Assembly: GCA_030673645.1 (NCBI GenBank)
Contig: DAOVIO010000018.1
Location: 1 to 47,290 of the forward strand
Source of the DNA: JAGLSB01 sp023135955
Lineage (GTDB): Bacteria; Bacteroidota; Bacteroidia; Bacteroidales; GCA-2748055
Reading direction: 5' to 3'
Length of the DNA: 47,290 bases
The position numbers were made by a program, and so were the translations under genes. Shown in pieces: positions 8,316-17,128 of the stretch (position 1 is the first letter of the stretch; every line of letters begins with the position of its first letter). Below the pieces are notes generated by a model. It made no database searches. It saw only the letters and a list, made by a program, of their open reading frames with translations, and was not told the DNA's origin.

Positions 8316-10670
8316 TTACTCATATCTCAATGATTCTACCGGATTTCTTCGTGCTGCAAAAAAAGTCTGCAGGCTAACGGTTATTACGGCAATTATCATC
8401 GCAAGGCATCCAGCCAAGGCAAATATCCACCAACTAAGGTCTATTTTATAGGCAAAATTTTGTAGCCATTTTTGCATGGCATAAAAGACAATTGGCGTGG
8501 CAATAACAAAGGCTATTGCTACCCATTTCAGGAAATCTTTATTTAGCATGATTAATATTTCAGAGATGGTGGCACCATTAACTTTTCTAATGCCTATTTC
8601 TTTACGTCTCTGTTCGGTGGTAAATGATGCTAAACCCAACAAGCCTAAGCATGATATAAGTATGGCTATTCCTGCGAAATATTTGGAAAGAGTAACTATT
8701 CTTTTTTCTGCAACATATTGATTGTTATATTCTTGATCTAAGAATTTATACTCGAATGGAAATTTTGGGTTAAATTTAAGATATGTATTTCTTACATTAT
8801 TAATAACCTCATTTTCCATTCCTTCTTCTATTTTAATCATAATTTTCTTACAATTAGAAGGGTTCAAAATGAAAAATAATGGGTTTATTTTACTATGTAA
8901 AGATTCATAGTTAAAGTTCTTAACTACTCCAATAATTTGTCGGTCTCTTCCCCATAAATTAATATTTTTGCCAATCGGGTCATCAATTCCCATGGCTTTA
9001 ATTCCCGTTTCGTTAAAAATAATTTTAGACTCATCCGATTCAAAATCGGTAGAAAAAGAGCGACCCTTTTTTAATTCAATGCCAAAAGTTTCAATAAAGT
9101 CATAATTAATTTGTTGTACTCCAAAAGACACATGGTCATCAGAAGCCTTCCCAGCCCAATTCACTGCATCAGTAGAAGCTGTTTGACCAACAAAACTCCA
9201 TGCTGTACTTGTAACATTATTAACTCCATGAATTTTTTCTAATTCTGAAAGGAAGGTTTGGATATTCTCACCTGCATTTCCTTCCTTTTCAAAATACATA
9301 ATATTGTCTTTGTTGTAGCCCAGATCCTGCCCATATATAAAGTTCATTTGTTTTAATACTATAAATACAGCTGCAATTAGAAAAATCGAAATAGCAAACT
9401 GAGACATCACTAAGCCTTTTCTTAATCCCAATTTGTTTAGCTTATTATTCAGTTTTCCTTTAAATGCATTTAAAGGATTAACCCTGGACAAATAAAACGC
9501 GGGATAAATCCCTGATAAGAATGCTGCAAATAGGAGTATGCCAATTAAAAATATGATGTGATTTGGTTCAAAGTCTAGATAAAGTTCTTTCTCTACAAAA
9601 ACATTAATATATGGTAATATGAGTTTCACAATTATCAATGCAGTAATTAGAGCCAAAAATGTGATTGTTATTGCTTCAATCATAAAATCAAAAACCAAAG
9701 ACTTTCTGGAAGCACCAAAAAGTTTTTTCACTCCCACTTCTTTCAGACGTTTTGAAGCACTTGCCGTGGATAGATTTATGAAATTAATACAGGCCATTAC
9801 CAAAATAAAAATGGCGACAATGGAAAAAAGTTTAACATAGCTTATTCTGCCTCCGACTTGTACGCCACTTTCATAGTTATCGTAAAGATGTTGATCGGCA
9901 TAAGGTCTTGTAAACAATGTTGAATTCGCAGAACCGGAATGTTCTTGATAGACAGTATTAATTTTTTTATTGATTTCAGGAATGCTAATGCCTTTTTTTA
10001 TTACCAAATAAGTATTAAAATAATTGTGTCCCCAATCTAAAATACCTGGGTATTCTATCGACATTCTTTTGTACGGCAATACAAAATCAAATTGCACTGA
10101 AGAATTTGCAGGTGTTTCCTTATAAATTCCTGAAATAAACAATTGGTCGGTATTATCCAGCTTAATACCTTTTCCTACAATGTTATTAGTAGTATTAAAA
10201 AGTTTCAATGCCAATTCTTCTGAAAGAATAATACTGTTTACTTGTGGAAGTATTTCTGCTGGGTTACCCTGGATAAGATCATATGAGAATAAATTGAAAA
10301 AACCGTCTCCAATATATAAACCTTTCGCTCTAATTGAGTTATCATTTACGCTAAGTATTTTTGTCTGCGACGTTGGGCAGGTAGTTACCGAGTTTTCTAT
10401 TTCAGGGATTTCCTCATCCAATAGCTCTGCTAAAATCCCTGAGGTAGTCCATGTTATCTCAATATCATTGCTCATCTGAATTCTCACCATAACTTGATGT
10501 AATTGGCTGTTTTTTTCATGGAATTTATCAAAGCTAAATTCATCTTCAATCCATAAATAGATTAAAATTGTAGACGCCAATCCTATTGAAAGCCCTATTA
10601 AATTAATAAGGAATGAACTATTTAAGTTTTTCCAATTTTGGAAAATTTGCTTTAGATTTATTTTAAGCAT
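8316..10670 (-). CDS. FtsX/MacB-type ABC transporter permease, two-module (784 aa)
   Basis: The first permease of the cluster in transcription order, 58 bp after the HlyD-like adaptor. It has an N-terminal anchor (about residues 18-42), a periplasmic core domain, three TM segments near 280-405 with the coupling motif GVKKLFGASRKSL, a second anchor near 425-445, a second periplasmic domain and C-terminal TM segments with GIRKVNGATISEI. It ends RNPVESLRYE. No intact ATPase follows directly (only the scar at 8236-8259), so it must borrow a nucleotide-binding subunit from elsewhere, most simply 5028-5708 or 1-640. Function as an export permease is secure at family level; substrate is unknown. Confidence 0.92.
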   Translation of the reverse strand: MLKINLKQIFQNWKNLNSSFLINLIGLSIGLASTILIYLWIEDEFSFDKFHEKNSQLHQVMVRIQMSNDIEITWTTSGILAELLDEEIPEIENSVTTCPTSQTKILSVNDNSIRAKGLYIGDGFFNLFSYDLIQGNPAEILPQVNSIILSEELALKLFNTTNNIVGKGIKLDNTDQLFISGIYKETPANSSVQFDFVLPYKRMSIEYPGILDWGHNYFNTYLVIKKGISIPEINKKINTVYQEHSGSANSTLFTRPYADQHLYDNYESGVQVGGRISYVKLFSIVAIFILVMACINFINLSTASASKRLKEVGVKKLFGASRKSLVFDFMIEAITITFLALITALIIVKLILPYINVFVEKELYLDFEPNHIIFLIGILLFAAFLSGIYPAFYLSRVNPLNAFKGKLNNKLNKLGLRKGLVMSQFAISIFLIAAVFIVLKQMNFIYGQDLGYNKDNIMYFEKEGNAGENIQTFLSELEKIHGVNNVTSTAWSFVGQTASTDAVNWAGKASDDHVSFGVQQINYDFIETFGIELKKGRSFSTDFESDESKIIFNETGIKAMGIDDPIGKNINLWGRDRQIIGVVKNFNYESLHSKINPLFFILNPSNCKKIMIKIEEGMENEVINNVRNTYLKFNPKFPFEYKFLDQEYNNQYVAEKRIVTLSKYFAGIAILISCLGLLGLASFTTEQRRKEIGIRKVNGATISEILIMLNKDFLKWVAIAFVIATPIVFYAMQKWLQNFAYKIDLSWWIFALAGCLAMIIAVITVSLQTFFAARRNPVESLRYE

Positions 10671-10728
10671 TCTTTATTATTTTTATCCTTATAATGCTTG
10701 AGACATATTACTATCACAATCTTTTTTG

Positions 10729-11979
10729 TTATTTAAATATTATTCGTTCATTATCACCAAAACTATCGTAGCCGGAAGCAATTACTTTTTCACCAGGACT
10801 TATCCCTTCTAATAATTCATAATATTTAGGATTCTGTCTCCCGATTTTAATAGCACGCTTCTCCGCCGATTTTCCATCTGCCGTGAGTACGTAAATCCAT
10901 TGTCCACCTGTTGTCTGAAAAAAGCTTCCTTTTGGCAATAACATAGCTTCCAGCGGACTACCCAACTGCAATCTTGTATAATAGGTTTGTCCTGTGCGCA
11001 TATTGTCGGGCATCTGCTTAGTAAAAATCATTTCAACCGAAAAGCGACCTTCACGAACTTCAGGCAAAACTTTTCTTATTTTCAATTCAAATTCCTGTCC
11101 TTGACGCTCTAATACCGCGGTTAAGCCAACCTTCACTTTATCAATATAATGTTCGTCAATTTGAGCTACCACTTTATAAGAAGTTAAAATATGGATTAGA
11201 CCAATCCTTCCTCCTTTAGGTATCGATTGACCTATTTCCACATCCAAAATAGTGAGTTGTCCGTCTATTGGCGCTATTACATGTAAATTATCCTGACGTT
11301 GGCGCACAAGTTTTAGGTTTAAGTTCATATTACTAAGATTGTCCTCCATCTGTTTTATCTGTATAGATCGGTATATAGAGTCTTGTATTTGACGTTCAGA
11401 ATAGAGATCGAAACTGCGCTGTGCAAATTGATAATCTTCCTCAGATATTAGGAATTCTTCTTGAGAGATCAGATCCTGTGAATAAAGCGTCTCGTTTTGC
11501 GTATAATTTCGTTTTTTACGTTTAATATCGAATTCAAGATTTAGTAATTCACGTTTTATTTGTAGCTTTTCTTGCTCCATAACTACAATTGTATTACGTA
11601 AAAAATTACTTTTCTCAGCTAACTGAGCCTCACTATTTAAAATACTTAAACTTAATTCCGGATTACTTAAGCGTAAAATCACATCTCCTTTTTTAAGCAT
11701 TTCACCTTCTTCCAATATTTTTTCTTCTACTCTGCCTCCTTCACGAGCATCTAAAAATATGGTAGCAATAGGCTCCACATTTCCTGTTACAGTAATATAA
11801 TCATGAAATATGCCTTTCGACACAGTTTCTATGCTTAGCTTGTCGATATCCACATTTAATGTTGAGATATTATCAGAAAGGAATGCTTTATATATGAGCA
11901 GAGAAAATAGTATCAGACCCACTGTTATATATATGTGTTTCCTTTTTATTCCTTTTTTCTTTTCTATTTGGATGTCCAT
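10729..11979 (-). CDS. HlyD/MacA-type periplasmic adaptor (membrane fusion protein)
   Basis: A 416-residue adaptor linking the inner-membrane permeases to an outer-membrane channel. It has a cytoplasmic lysine-rich start, one TM anchor (about residues 15-32), a beta-barrel/lipoyl strand (VTGNVEPIATIFLDAREGGRVEEKILEEG, split across about 65-93), a long coiled-coil hairpin (about 110-220), a second lipoyl half with VIAPIDGQLTILDVEIGQ, and beta-barrel and membrane-proximal domains to the end. It is located 72 bp downstream of the tolC-like gene and 58 bp upstream of a permease, the standard MacA-MacB-TolC context. No lipobox is seen, so it is anchored by the TM helix. Confidence 0.9.
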   Translation of the reverse strand: MDIQIEKKKGIKRKHIYITVGLILFSLLIYKAFLSDNISTLNVDIDKLSIETVSKGIFHDYITVTGNVEPIATIFLDAREGGRVEEKILEEGEMLKKGDVILRLSNPELSLSILNSEAQLAEKSNFLRNTIVVMEQEKLQIKRELLNLEFDIKRKKRNYTQNETLYSQDLISQEEFLISEEDYQFAQRSFDLYSERQIQDSIYRSIQIKQMEDNLSNMNLNLKLVRQRQDNLHVIAPIDGQLTILDVEIGQSIPKGGRIGLIHILTSYKVVAQIDEHYIDKVKVGLTAVLERQGQEFELKIRKVLPEVREGRFSVEMIFTKQMPDNMRTGQTYYTRLQLGSPLEAMLLPKGSFFQTTGGQWIYVLTADGKSAEKRAIKIGRQNPKYYELLEGISPGEKVIASGYDSFGDNERIIFK

Positions 11980-12051
11980 AATTTTACGTTTCTTTAATAA
12001 GGTCTATGAGTATTTTACCGCTCCTTTTTATTTTTTTTGCTGCCGGATTTT

Positions 12052-13452
12052 TTATCCTTGTAAATGATTCCAATTACCTGATTGATAAAATTTCAACATT
12101 TGCTTCCGCATCATATAGATCAGTTTGGTTTTAAGTAAACTAGCCTTGGCAGAAATAAACCGTTGTTTTGCCAGTTCATAATCTGTTGGACTTGCAAGTC
12201 CGGCCTCTAATTTTTTTGAAGCGCTTTCAAGTGTTAATTCGCTAAAACTGTATAGTTCCATTGCTGAATGATATTCATCTTCGGCAGACTGCATTTCTTC
12301 TACTGCATTCCAAATTTCGGAATACAATACATTCTTCTGTTTTTGTAAATCCAGCTCCCGATTTTTAAGGGCAATGTTTTTTCTTTGTATGTTGCTATAT
12401 GTTGCGGCATTATTAAAAATAGGAATGTTGATCCCCATATTAATTCCCTGGTTCTGATTATTTGAAATTTGATCGCTATAGCCTAAAGGATCGCCATCGA
12501 AGTAACCTGTATTATATGCTAAAGACATATATATTCGTGGTGAAATACGGCCTTTTGTTACTGCTAAATCTTTTTCAGACGCTTTGATTAAATATTCCTG
12601 TTGCTTTATTTCAGGCAAAATATTTACTGCTATATTAAATAGTGAATCAATATTTTGTATTGGAGCGATAAGTATGGAGCTTATACTAATAGTGTCAATT
12701 GAAAAATCCTGACTAAGGTCTAATCTTAATAATTGTTTTAACTCGAGTAAGGTCTTGTTATAATTGTTTGTAGCCTGGGTTAAAATTAATTTATCACTTG
12801 CCCACTGGCTTTTTAATTCCAGTACTGTTACCTGAGGTTCTCTTCCAATATCCACAAGTTTTTGCATCCTGATATGTTGCACTTCTGACAGTGCGAGTTG
12901 ATTCAGAGCCACCTCTTCGATGCCTTTGCTGTATAGCACCGTGTAATAAGATGTAATTACATCTAAAGCCAGTTTATTTTTTAAATAGGAATCTTCTTCT
13001 TTGGTAGCTAGTAGTAAAAACTTATTTAGCTTAATAGAATGATAATTTACCAGACCCTGGAATATATCGATGGATGAGTTAATCCAGTAATTATTAGAAA
13101 GTGTCTGATCGAATGTAATTGCATTGGTATTTCCATCAATATTTCTACCAAAACTCATATTCATACCACTTCCTAAATTCAAAGTTGGTAGCAATTTTAC
13201 TTTACTTTCATTAAGATTAACTCGTTGTAAATCGGTATTATTATTTGATTGATTAAGTTCTATATTATTCTCAATTGCATAATCGATACACTTGGCTAGA
13301 TTCCATTTTTCCTGAGCTTTTGCCGAAAAGGAAGTAAAGAAAATAATACTTATATAGATTGAAGTGATAACATACAATTTTGCATGTGTTTTATTCTCTT
13401 TGATTAATTCTATATTATCAATAACTGCTTTTGTATTTTGTCTATTCTTCAT
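12052..13452 (-). CDS. TolC-family outer-membrane efflux channel
   Basis: Outer-membrane factor of the tripartite exporter. I start it at the ATG at 13452; the open frame reaches three bases further to a TTG. The signal sequence is unusually far in: about 25 polar residues, then a hydrophobic stretch ending FSAKAQ at about residue 46. The mature part shows the TolC/OEP pattern: WNLAKCIDYAIENNIELNQ at the N-terminus, a repeated long helical pair (two OEP domains), and a C-terminal SPTDYELAKQRFISAKASLLKTKLIYMMRK helix (split here from a longer run). It is the first gene of the minus-strand cluster and is divergent from the sigma-54 regulator. A weak -24/-12 element and tandem dyads lie upstream. 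Confidence 0.9.
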   Translation of the reverse strand: MKNRQNTKAVIDNIELIKENKTHAKLYVITSIYISIIFFTSFSAKAQEKWNLAKCIDYAIENNIELNQSNNNTDLQRVNLNESKVKLLPTLNLGSGMNMSFGRNIDGNTNAITFDQTLSNNYWINSSIDIFQGLVNYHSIKLNKFLLLATKEEDSYLKNKLALDVITSYYTVLYSKGIEEVALNQLALSEVQHIRMQKLVDIGREPQVTVLELKSQWASDKLILTQATNNYNKTLLELKQLLRLDLSQDFSIDTISISSILIAPIQNIDSLFNIAVNILPEIKQQEYLIKASEKDLAVTKGRISPRIYMSLAYNTGYFDGDPLGYSDQISNNQNQGINMGINIPIFNNAATYSNIQRKNIALKNRELDLQKQKNVLYSEIWNAVEEMQSAEDEYHSAMELYSFSELTLESASKKLEAGLASPTDYELAKQRFISAKASLLKTKLIYMMRKQMLKFYQSGNWNHLQG

Positions 13453-13480
13453 CAAAATTCTTTTCTGTTTGATACTGGAA

Positions 13481-13497
13481 TGACAAGTGTTATGCCG
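13481..13497 (-). promoter_or_regulatory. candidate sigma-54 promoter of the efflux operon (imperfect)
   Basis: The minus strand reads CGGCATAACACTTGTCA. It has the GG of the -24 element, the GGCA and TTG context and the correct 10-base spacing, but GT replaces the near-invariant GC at -12. It is the only GG in this spacer with that spacing on the minus strand. The predicted transcript start is near 13470, giving a short leader to the ATG at 13452. Support comes mainly from the upstream tandem dyads and the adjacent NtrC-type gene. Confidence 0.4.
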
Positions 13498-13561
13498 CGA
13501 ATGCTAAGTGTCTTAAATATAGGTATATGCAGAACTCGTTTTTAAAAATCTCGAAAATAAG

Positions 13562-13600
13562 TGTAAAAATATTTTACAGTAGCTGTATATTTAATTTACA
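13562..13600. promoter_or_regulatory. tandem 17-bp dyads, likely activator (UAS) sites
   Basis: TGTAAAAATATTTTACA (13562-13578) is a perfect 7-3-7 inverted repeat. TGTATATTTAATTTACA (13584-13600) is the same TGTA-N9-TACA/TTACA type with one arm mismatch. Their centres are 22 bp apart, two helical turns. They lie about 98 and 120 bp upstream of the predicted start of the tolC transcript, which is the classic position for NtrC-family enhancer sites. They also lie about 80-115 bp upstream of the regulator gene, so autoregulation is possible. Confidence 0.55.
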
Positions 13601-13677
13601 AATATTTAAATTCGTTGTGGACAGACATTAAAAAATTGGATAATATTCAGACAAACGAATACTAAGTATTACAAACT

Positions 13678-15042
13678 ATGAGAAGCGATATTCTTATACT
13701 TGACGATAACAAAAGTGTTTTAACTGCACTTGAATTGTTATTGCAATCTGAATTTGATAATGTATATACACTCAATAGTCCTAATAATTTAATTTCCACA
13801 ATCCAGCGGCAAAACATTGATGTTATTTTGCTTGATATGAATTTTAAAGCTGGCATTAACAGTGGAAACGAAGGGATTTACTGGTTAAACCAGATTCAAA
13901 AATACGATCCGACAATTAGTGTAATTATGATTACTGCTTATGGCGATGTTGAATTGGCGGTAAAAGCTGTGAAAGAAGGAGCATTCGATTTTATTTTAAA
14001 ACCCTGGGATAACAACAAGTTAATAAGCACAATACACGCTTCCCTGAAGCTTAGGAAGAGCAAAATTGAAAACGCCTCATTATTAAAAACTACGCGTACA
14101 TTAAAGCAGGAGCTTAAGCCATCATCTCAATTGCTTATTGGGCAATCGGAACCAATGAAAAGGGTGATGGAAGTTGTGCAAAAAGTTGCAGATACTGATG
14201 CGAATATTTTTATAATGGGAGAAAACGGTACAGGGAAAGAGCTCATAGCCCGTGAAATACACTGTTATTCCCAAAGGAATAAAGAAGTTATGCTTAGTGT
14301 TGATATGGGGGCCATAAGCGAAACCTTATTCGAAAGCGAACTATTTGGTCATGTCAAAGGCTCATTTACTGATGCAAAAGAAGAACGAATAGGTAAGTTT
14401 GAAGCTGCTAATAAAGGCACACTTTTCCTTGACGAAATTGGAAACCTACCCTTGTCTCTCCAGGCAAAAATGCTCACTACCCTGCAAAACAGAACCATAA
14501 TAAAGTTAGGAAGTAACACTCAAATTCCGATTGACATCAGGCTGATTTCTGCAACTAACAGAGATTTAAATGCTATGATTAACGATGGCCTTTTCCGTGA
14601 AGATTTGTTCTATAGAATAAATACAATAACCATTGAACTGCCTCCTTTGAGAGAACGAGGAAATGACATATTGTTAATTGCGGAATTTTATCTGAGTAAA
14701 TACGCGAATAAGTACGAAAAATATGGGCTGAAAATCAATCAAAAGGCAATGCAGAAACTCCTGAAATACAAATGGCCCGGAAATGTAAGAGAATTGCAAC
14801 ATACTATAGAAAAAGCGGTCATTTTAGCTGACGATAAAGTTTTAAATGAAGATAGCTTTACATTAAATGATAACATTACAAATCTTCAAGGAGATATACA
14901 AAATAAGACCATCGAAGAAATGGAAAAAGAAATGATTCTAGCCTCTACTCATAAAGAAAAGGGCAATATGAGCGCCGTGGCTAAAAAATTAGGAATTACG
15001 CGTCAAACACTATATAATAAAATTAAAAGATATGGAATTTGA
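13678..15042 (+). CDS. NtrC-family sigma-54-dependent response regulator
   Basis: A 454-residue three-domain activator. The receiver domain (1-120) has acidic pocket Asp9/Asp10, phospho-acceptor Asp53, Thr86 and Lys108. The AAA+ domain (about 150-380) has Walker A GENGTGKE (181-188), Walker B GTLFLDEIG (247-255), and an L1 sensor loop GSFTDA (228-233) in place of canonical GAFTGA. The C-terminal Fis-type helix-turn-helix is GNMSAVAKKLGITRQTLYNK. It would remodel RNA polymerase with sigma-54 when phosphorylated by the kinase encoded 114 bp downstream. It is divergent from the efflux genes, and the shared spacer holds tandem dyads. The DUF2807 gene downstream has a perfect sigma-54 promoter, a second likely target. 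Confidence 0.95.
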   Translation: MRSDILILDDNKSVLTALELLLQSEFDNVYTLNSPNNLISTIQRQNIDVILLDMNFKAGINSGNEGIYWLNQIQKYDPTISVIMITAYGDVELAVKAVKEGAFDFILKPWDNNKLISTIHASLKLRKSKIENASLLKTTRTLKQELKPSSQLLIGQSEPMKRVMEVVQKVADTDANIFIMGENGTGKELIAREIHCYSQRNKEVMLSVDMGAISETLFESELFGHVKGSFTDAKEERIGKFEAANKGTLFLDEIGNLPLSLQAKMLTTLQNRTIIKLGSNTQIPIDIRLISATNRDLNAMINDGLFREDLFYRINTITIELPPLRERGNDILLIAEFYLSKYANKYEKYGLKINQKAMQKLLKYKWPGNVRELQHTIEKAVILADDKVLNEDSFTLNDNITNLQGDIQNKTIEEMEKEMILASTHKEKGNMSAVAKKLGITRQTLYNKIKRYGI

Positions 15043-15155
15043 TTGTGGAATAATCCGGGCAGAATTAAATATAACAATACTAAAAAGCATTATTTTCTCA
15101 AACTTTTTAACCATACCAGAACAAGTCATAGCTTCAACATTTTACACTTATAAAT

Positions 15156-16511
15156 ATGGCCTATAAAAATTTTTACGCAGCGGTTTTGCTAAGGTTGATA
15201 GTCATAATTATGCTTTCGATAGCAGGGGCATTTTTATATTTCGAAAAACAGGCCATTATTTTATGTTTTGTGGCCTTGATATTATTGATTGTGGCAGTGA
15301 TTAATATTATAAGGTATTTTAATAATATAAATCAATGGATTGCTCTTTTCTTATTGGGCATTGAGAATGATGATGCCTCACTAAAAGCTCCATCAAAAAC
15401 AGGCAACAAAGCAATCGATAATGTATTTATTGGAATTGAAAGGCTAAACGACCTTTTCAAGAAAACAAAAATTGATATTAGTACCCAGGAGCAATATTAT
15501 CGTTCTGTTATAAATCAATCAGCTACAGGACTTTTCTCAGTTAACGAAAAAGGAAGAGTGATAAATATTAATCCGGCTGCAGTTAAGTTAACAAGTTTAC
15601 ATGAATATCATCACGTAAATGCATTGATATCGATTGATAGTGCATTATCTGAATTTATTATGCATCCAAAAGAGAATTACCGCCAACAATCGGCTATTTT
15701 TGAAAATAAATATGGACAAAAGCTATTATTCAAATTGTCTGAAATTAAAACAGCAGAAGAAATAATAAAATTAGTTGCAGTTAGTGATATAACCAAAGAA
15801 CTAGATAATGGAGAAGTAGATGCGTGGATAAAATTAGCTCGAACATTGTCGCACGAAATCATGAATAATATTGCCCCAATCACAACCCTGTCGAATGTTA
15901 TTTTGAACTATTTTACTAAAAATAATAAGATTATTGAAGCGACAGATCTTGATTCTAAAATAATTGGAGACACAATAAAAGGACTTAATGTAATTGAAGA
16001 ACGAAGCCTTAGCTTAATGAATTTTGTTAATAATTATCGGAAATTCACAAAACTACCTTCACCCAAACTAAAAGAAGTGAATTTATCCAATTTAATAGAG
16101 AATAACCTTGTGGCTGCTGGGACCTTTCCAGGATTTAACGAAATAAAATTGGAAAAACATATACCTGAAAATCTGATGTTTATTACAGACGAGAATCTTT
16201 TATCCCTGGTATTAATAAACCTCTTGAAAAATGCCTGTGAAGCAATTATTTTTGAGAATAAGACGAATCCAAAAATAATAATCAAGCTGCAACAAACCAA
16301 GGATACTACTAAAGTGGAAATTACTAATAATGGTCCCAATATACCCCCCGAAATAAAAGAACAAATCTTTATTCCGTTTTTTACAACAAAAGATGAAGGA
16401 TCGGGTATTGGATTAAGCTTAAGTAAACAAATAATGCTAAAAATGAATGGCGATATTTTGCTAAATTCAGCAAAGGATAAGCCAACAACTTTTTCCGTCA
16501 TCTTAAACTAA
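15156..16511 (+). CDS. membrane sensor histidine kinase (NtrB-like, PAS domain)
   Basis: A 451-residue kinase, cognate partner of the preceding regulator. Two TM helices (about residues 8-27 and 33-53) have almost no periplasmic loop, so sensing is probably within the membrane or cytoplasm. A HAMP-like linker, then a PAS domain (about 112-215, YYRSVINQSATGLFSVNEKG) follow. The phospho-acceptor is His233 in LARTLSHEIMNNIAPI. The ATPase domain has N-box NLLKNACEA (355-363), G1 NNGPNIP (391-397), F-box IPFFTTK and G2 GSGIGLS (415-421). A kinase lacking a periplasmic loop is typical of intramembrane-sensing envelope-stress systems, but the signal is not known here. Confidence 0.93.
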   Translation: MAYKNFYAAVLLRLIVIIMLSIAGAFLYFEKQAIILCFVALILLIVAVINIIRYFNNINQWIALFLLGIENDDASLKAPSKTGNKAIDNVFIGIERLNDLFKKTKIDISTQEQYYRSVINQSATGLFSVNEKGRVININPAAVKLTSLHEYHHVNALISIDSALSEFIMHPKENYRQQSAIFENKYGQKLLFKLSEIKTAEEIIKLVAVSDITKELDNGEVDAWIKLARTLSHEIMNNIAPITTLSNVILNYFTKNNKIIEATDLDSKIIGDTIKGLNVIEERSLSLMNFVNNYRKFTKLPSPKLKEVNLSNLIENNLVAAGTFPGFNEIKLEKHIPENLMFITDENLLSLVLINLLKNACEAIIFENKTNPKIIIKLQQTKDTTKVEITNNGPNIPPEIKEQIFIPFFTTKDEGSGIGLSLSKQIMLKMNGDILLNSAKDKPTTFSVILN

Positions 16512-16670
16512 ACCCCTTGTTTATTATCAATCAATTCCCCCTAAAACATGGAGGAAAAATCCTGCAATGGATGAAGGCTACCATCATATAAGAACGCTTA
16601 CTTTAGCCACTAACAATATATGGCTTGAATTTCTTTTTTTGCTTGTTCCTGCCAGATTTATAAACCTTTT

Positions 16671-16961
16671 CAACCACTCTGTGGTTGTGTGTTATAGTTG
16701 GTTTAATACCCCTGACGCAAGCGTCAAGGGTTATTGATTGTAAACCCGTCCCGGGTTTCTGGATTTTCAAAGATATTTAGCAAACTAAATTGAAGAGGGT
16801 TTCTAATAATTCTGGAGGGATGAACCAACATTTAGCCCCATGCATTTATCGCTGTTGAGGAAAATCGTATTGATAATCCCGGAGGGATAACAAAACAATA
16901 GCCCCAGACATTTATGTCTGGGGAATAAGACATCATATAACCCACAACCCCAGAGGGGTTG
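16671..16961. repeat. cluster of REP-like hairpins between kinase and DUF2807 gene
   Basis: The gap 16512-17128 has no gene. It holds at least five inverted repeats: CAACCAC/GTGGTTG (16671-16687), TGACGC/GCGTCA inside CCC/GGG (16708-16732), AAACCC/GGGTTT (16742-16758), a perfect 10-bp stem CCCCAGACAT/ATGTCTGGGG (16902-16923), and CAACCCC/GGGGTTG (16945-16961). The motif GGAGGGAT followed within about 20 bases by TAGCCCC occurs twice (from 16814 and 16881), the first copy having lost its pairing arm. This is a modular extragenic repeat family, not a simple terminator. Confidence 0.65.
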
Positions 16962-17012
16962 AATAAATTATTAACCCAAATGATTTTTTAATTACTTTTG
17001 AATTATCCCATA

Positions 17013-17027
17013 TCTGTTTTAAACAGA
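17013..17027. promoter_or_regulatory. perfect dyad upstream of the sigma-54 promoter
   Basis: TCTGTTTTAAACAGA is a 7-1-7 inverted repeat centred about 68 bp upstream of the predicted start for the DUF2807 gene. It is a candidate activator site, but its arms differ from the TGTA-type dyads at 13562-13600, so I cannot say that the same regulator binds it. Confidence 0.3.
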
Positions 17028-17061
17028 AACCATGATAAAATATCGAATAATGTGAGTAATT

Positions 17062-17077
17062 TGGCACTTAATTTGCA
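17062..17077 (+). promoter_or_regulatory. sigma-54 (-24/-12) promoter, consensus match
   Basis: TGGCACTTAATTTGCA matches the consensus TGGCAC-N5-TTGCA at every defined base. GG is at 17063-17064 and GC at 17075-17076, 10 bases apart. Transcription would start near 17088. That places the ATG at 17078 upstream of the start and supports the ATG at 17129 as the true start of the DUF2807 gene. Confidence 0.88.
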
Positions 17078-17128
17078 ATGAAAATATTTTCTGAAAACAG
17101 GAAAACATTAACACTTAGAAAAACAGTT

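Noticed and set aside
15044..15062. GG-N10-GC element in the regulator-kinase gap as a sigma-54 promoter
   Set aside because: Only the GG and GC match; the TGGCAC and TTGCA contexts are absent, so it is probably chance.
17078..17128. Upstream ATG at 17078 as start of the DUF2807 gene
   Set aside because: It lies before the predicted sigma-54 transcript start and would put 17 polar residues before a clear signal peptide.
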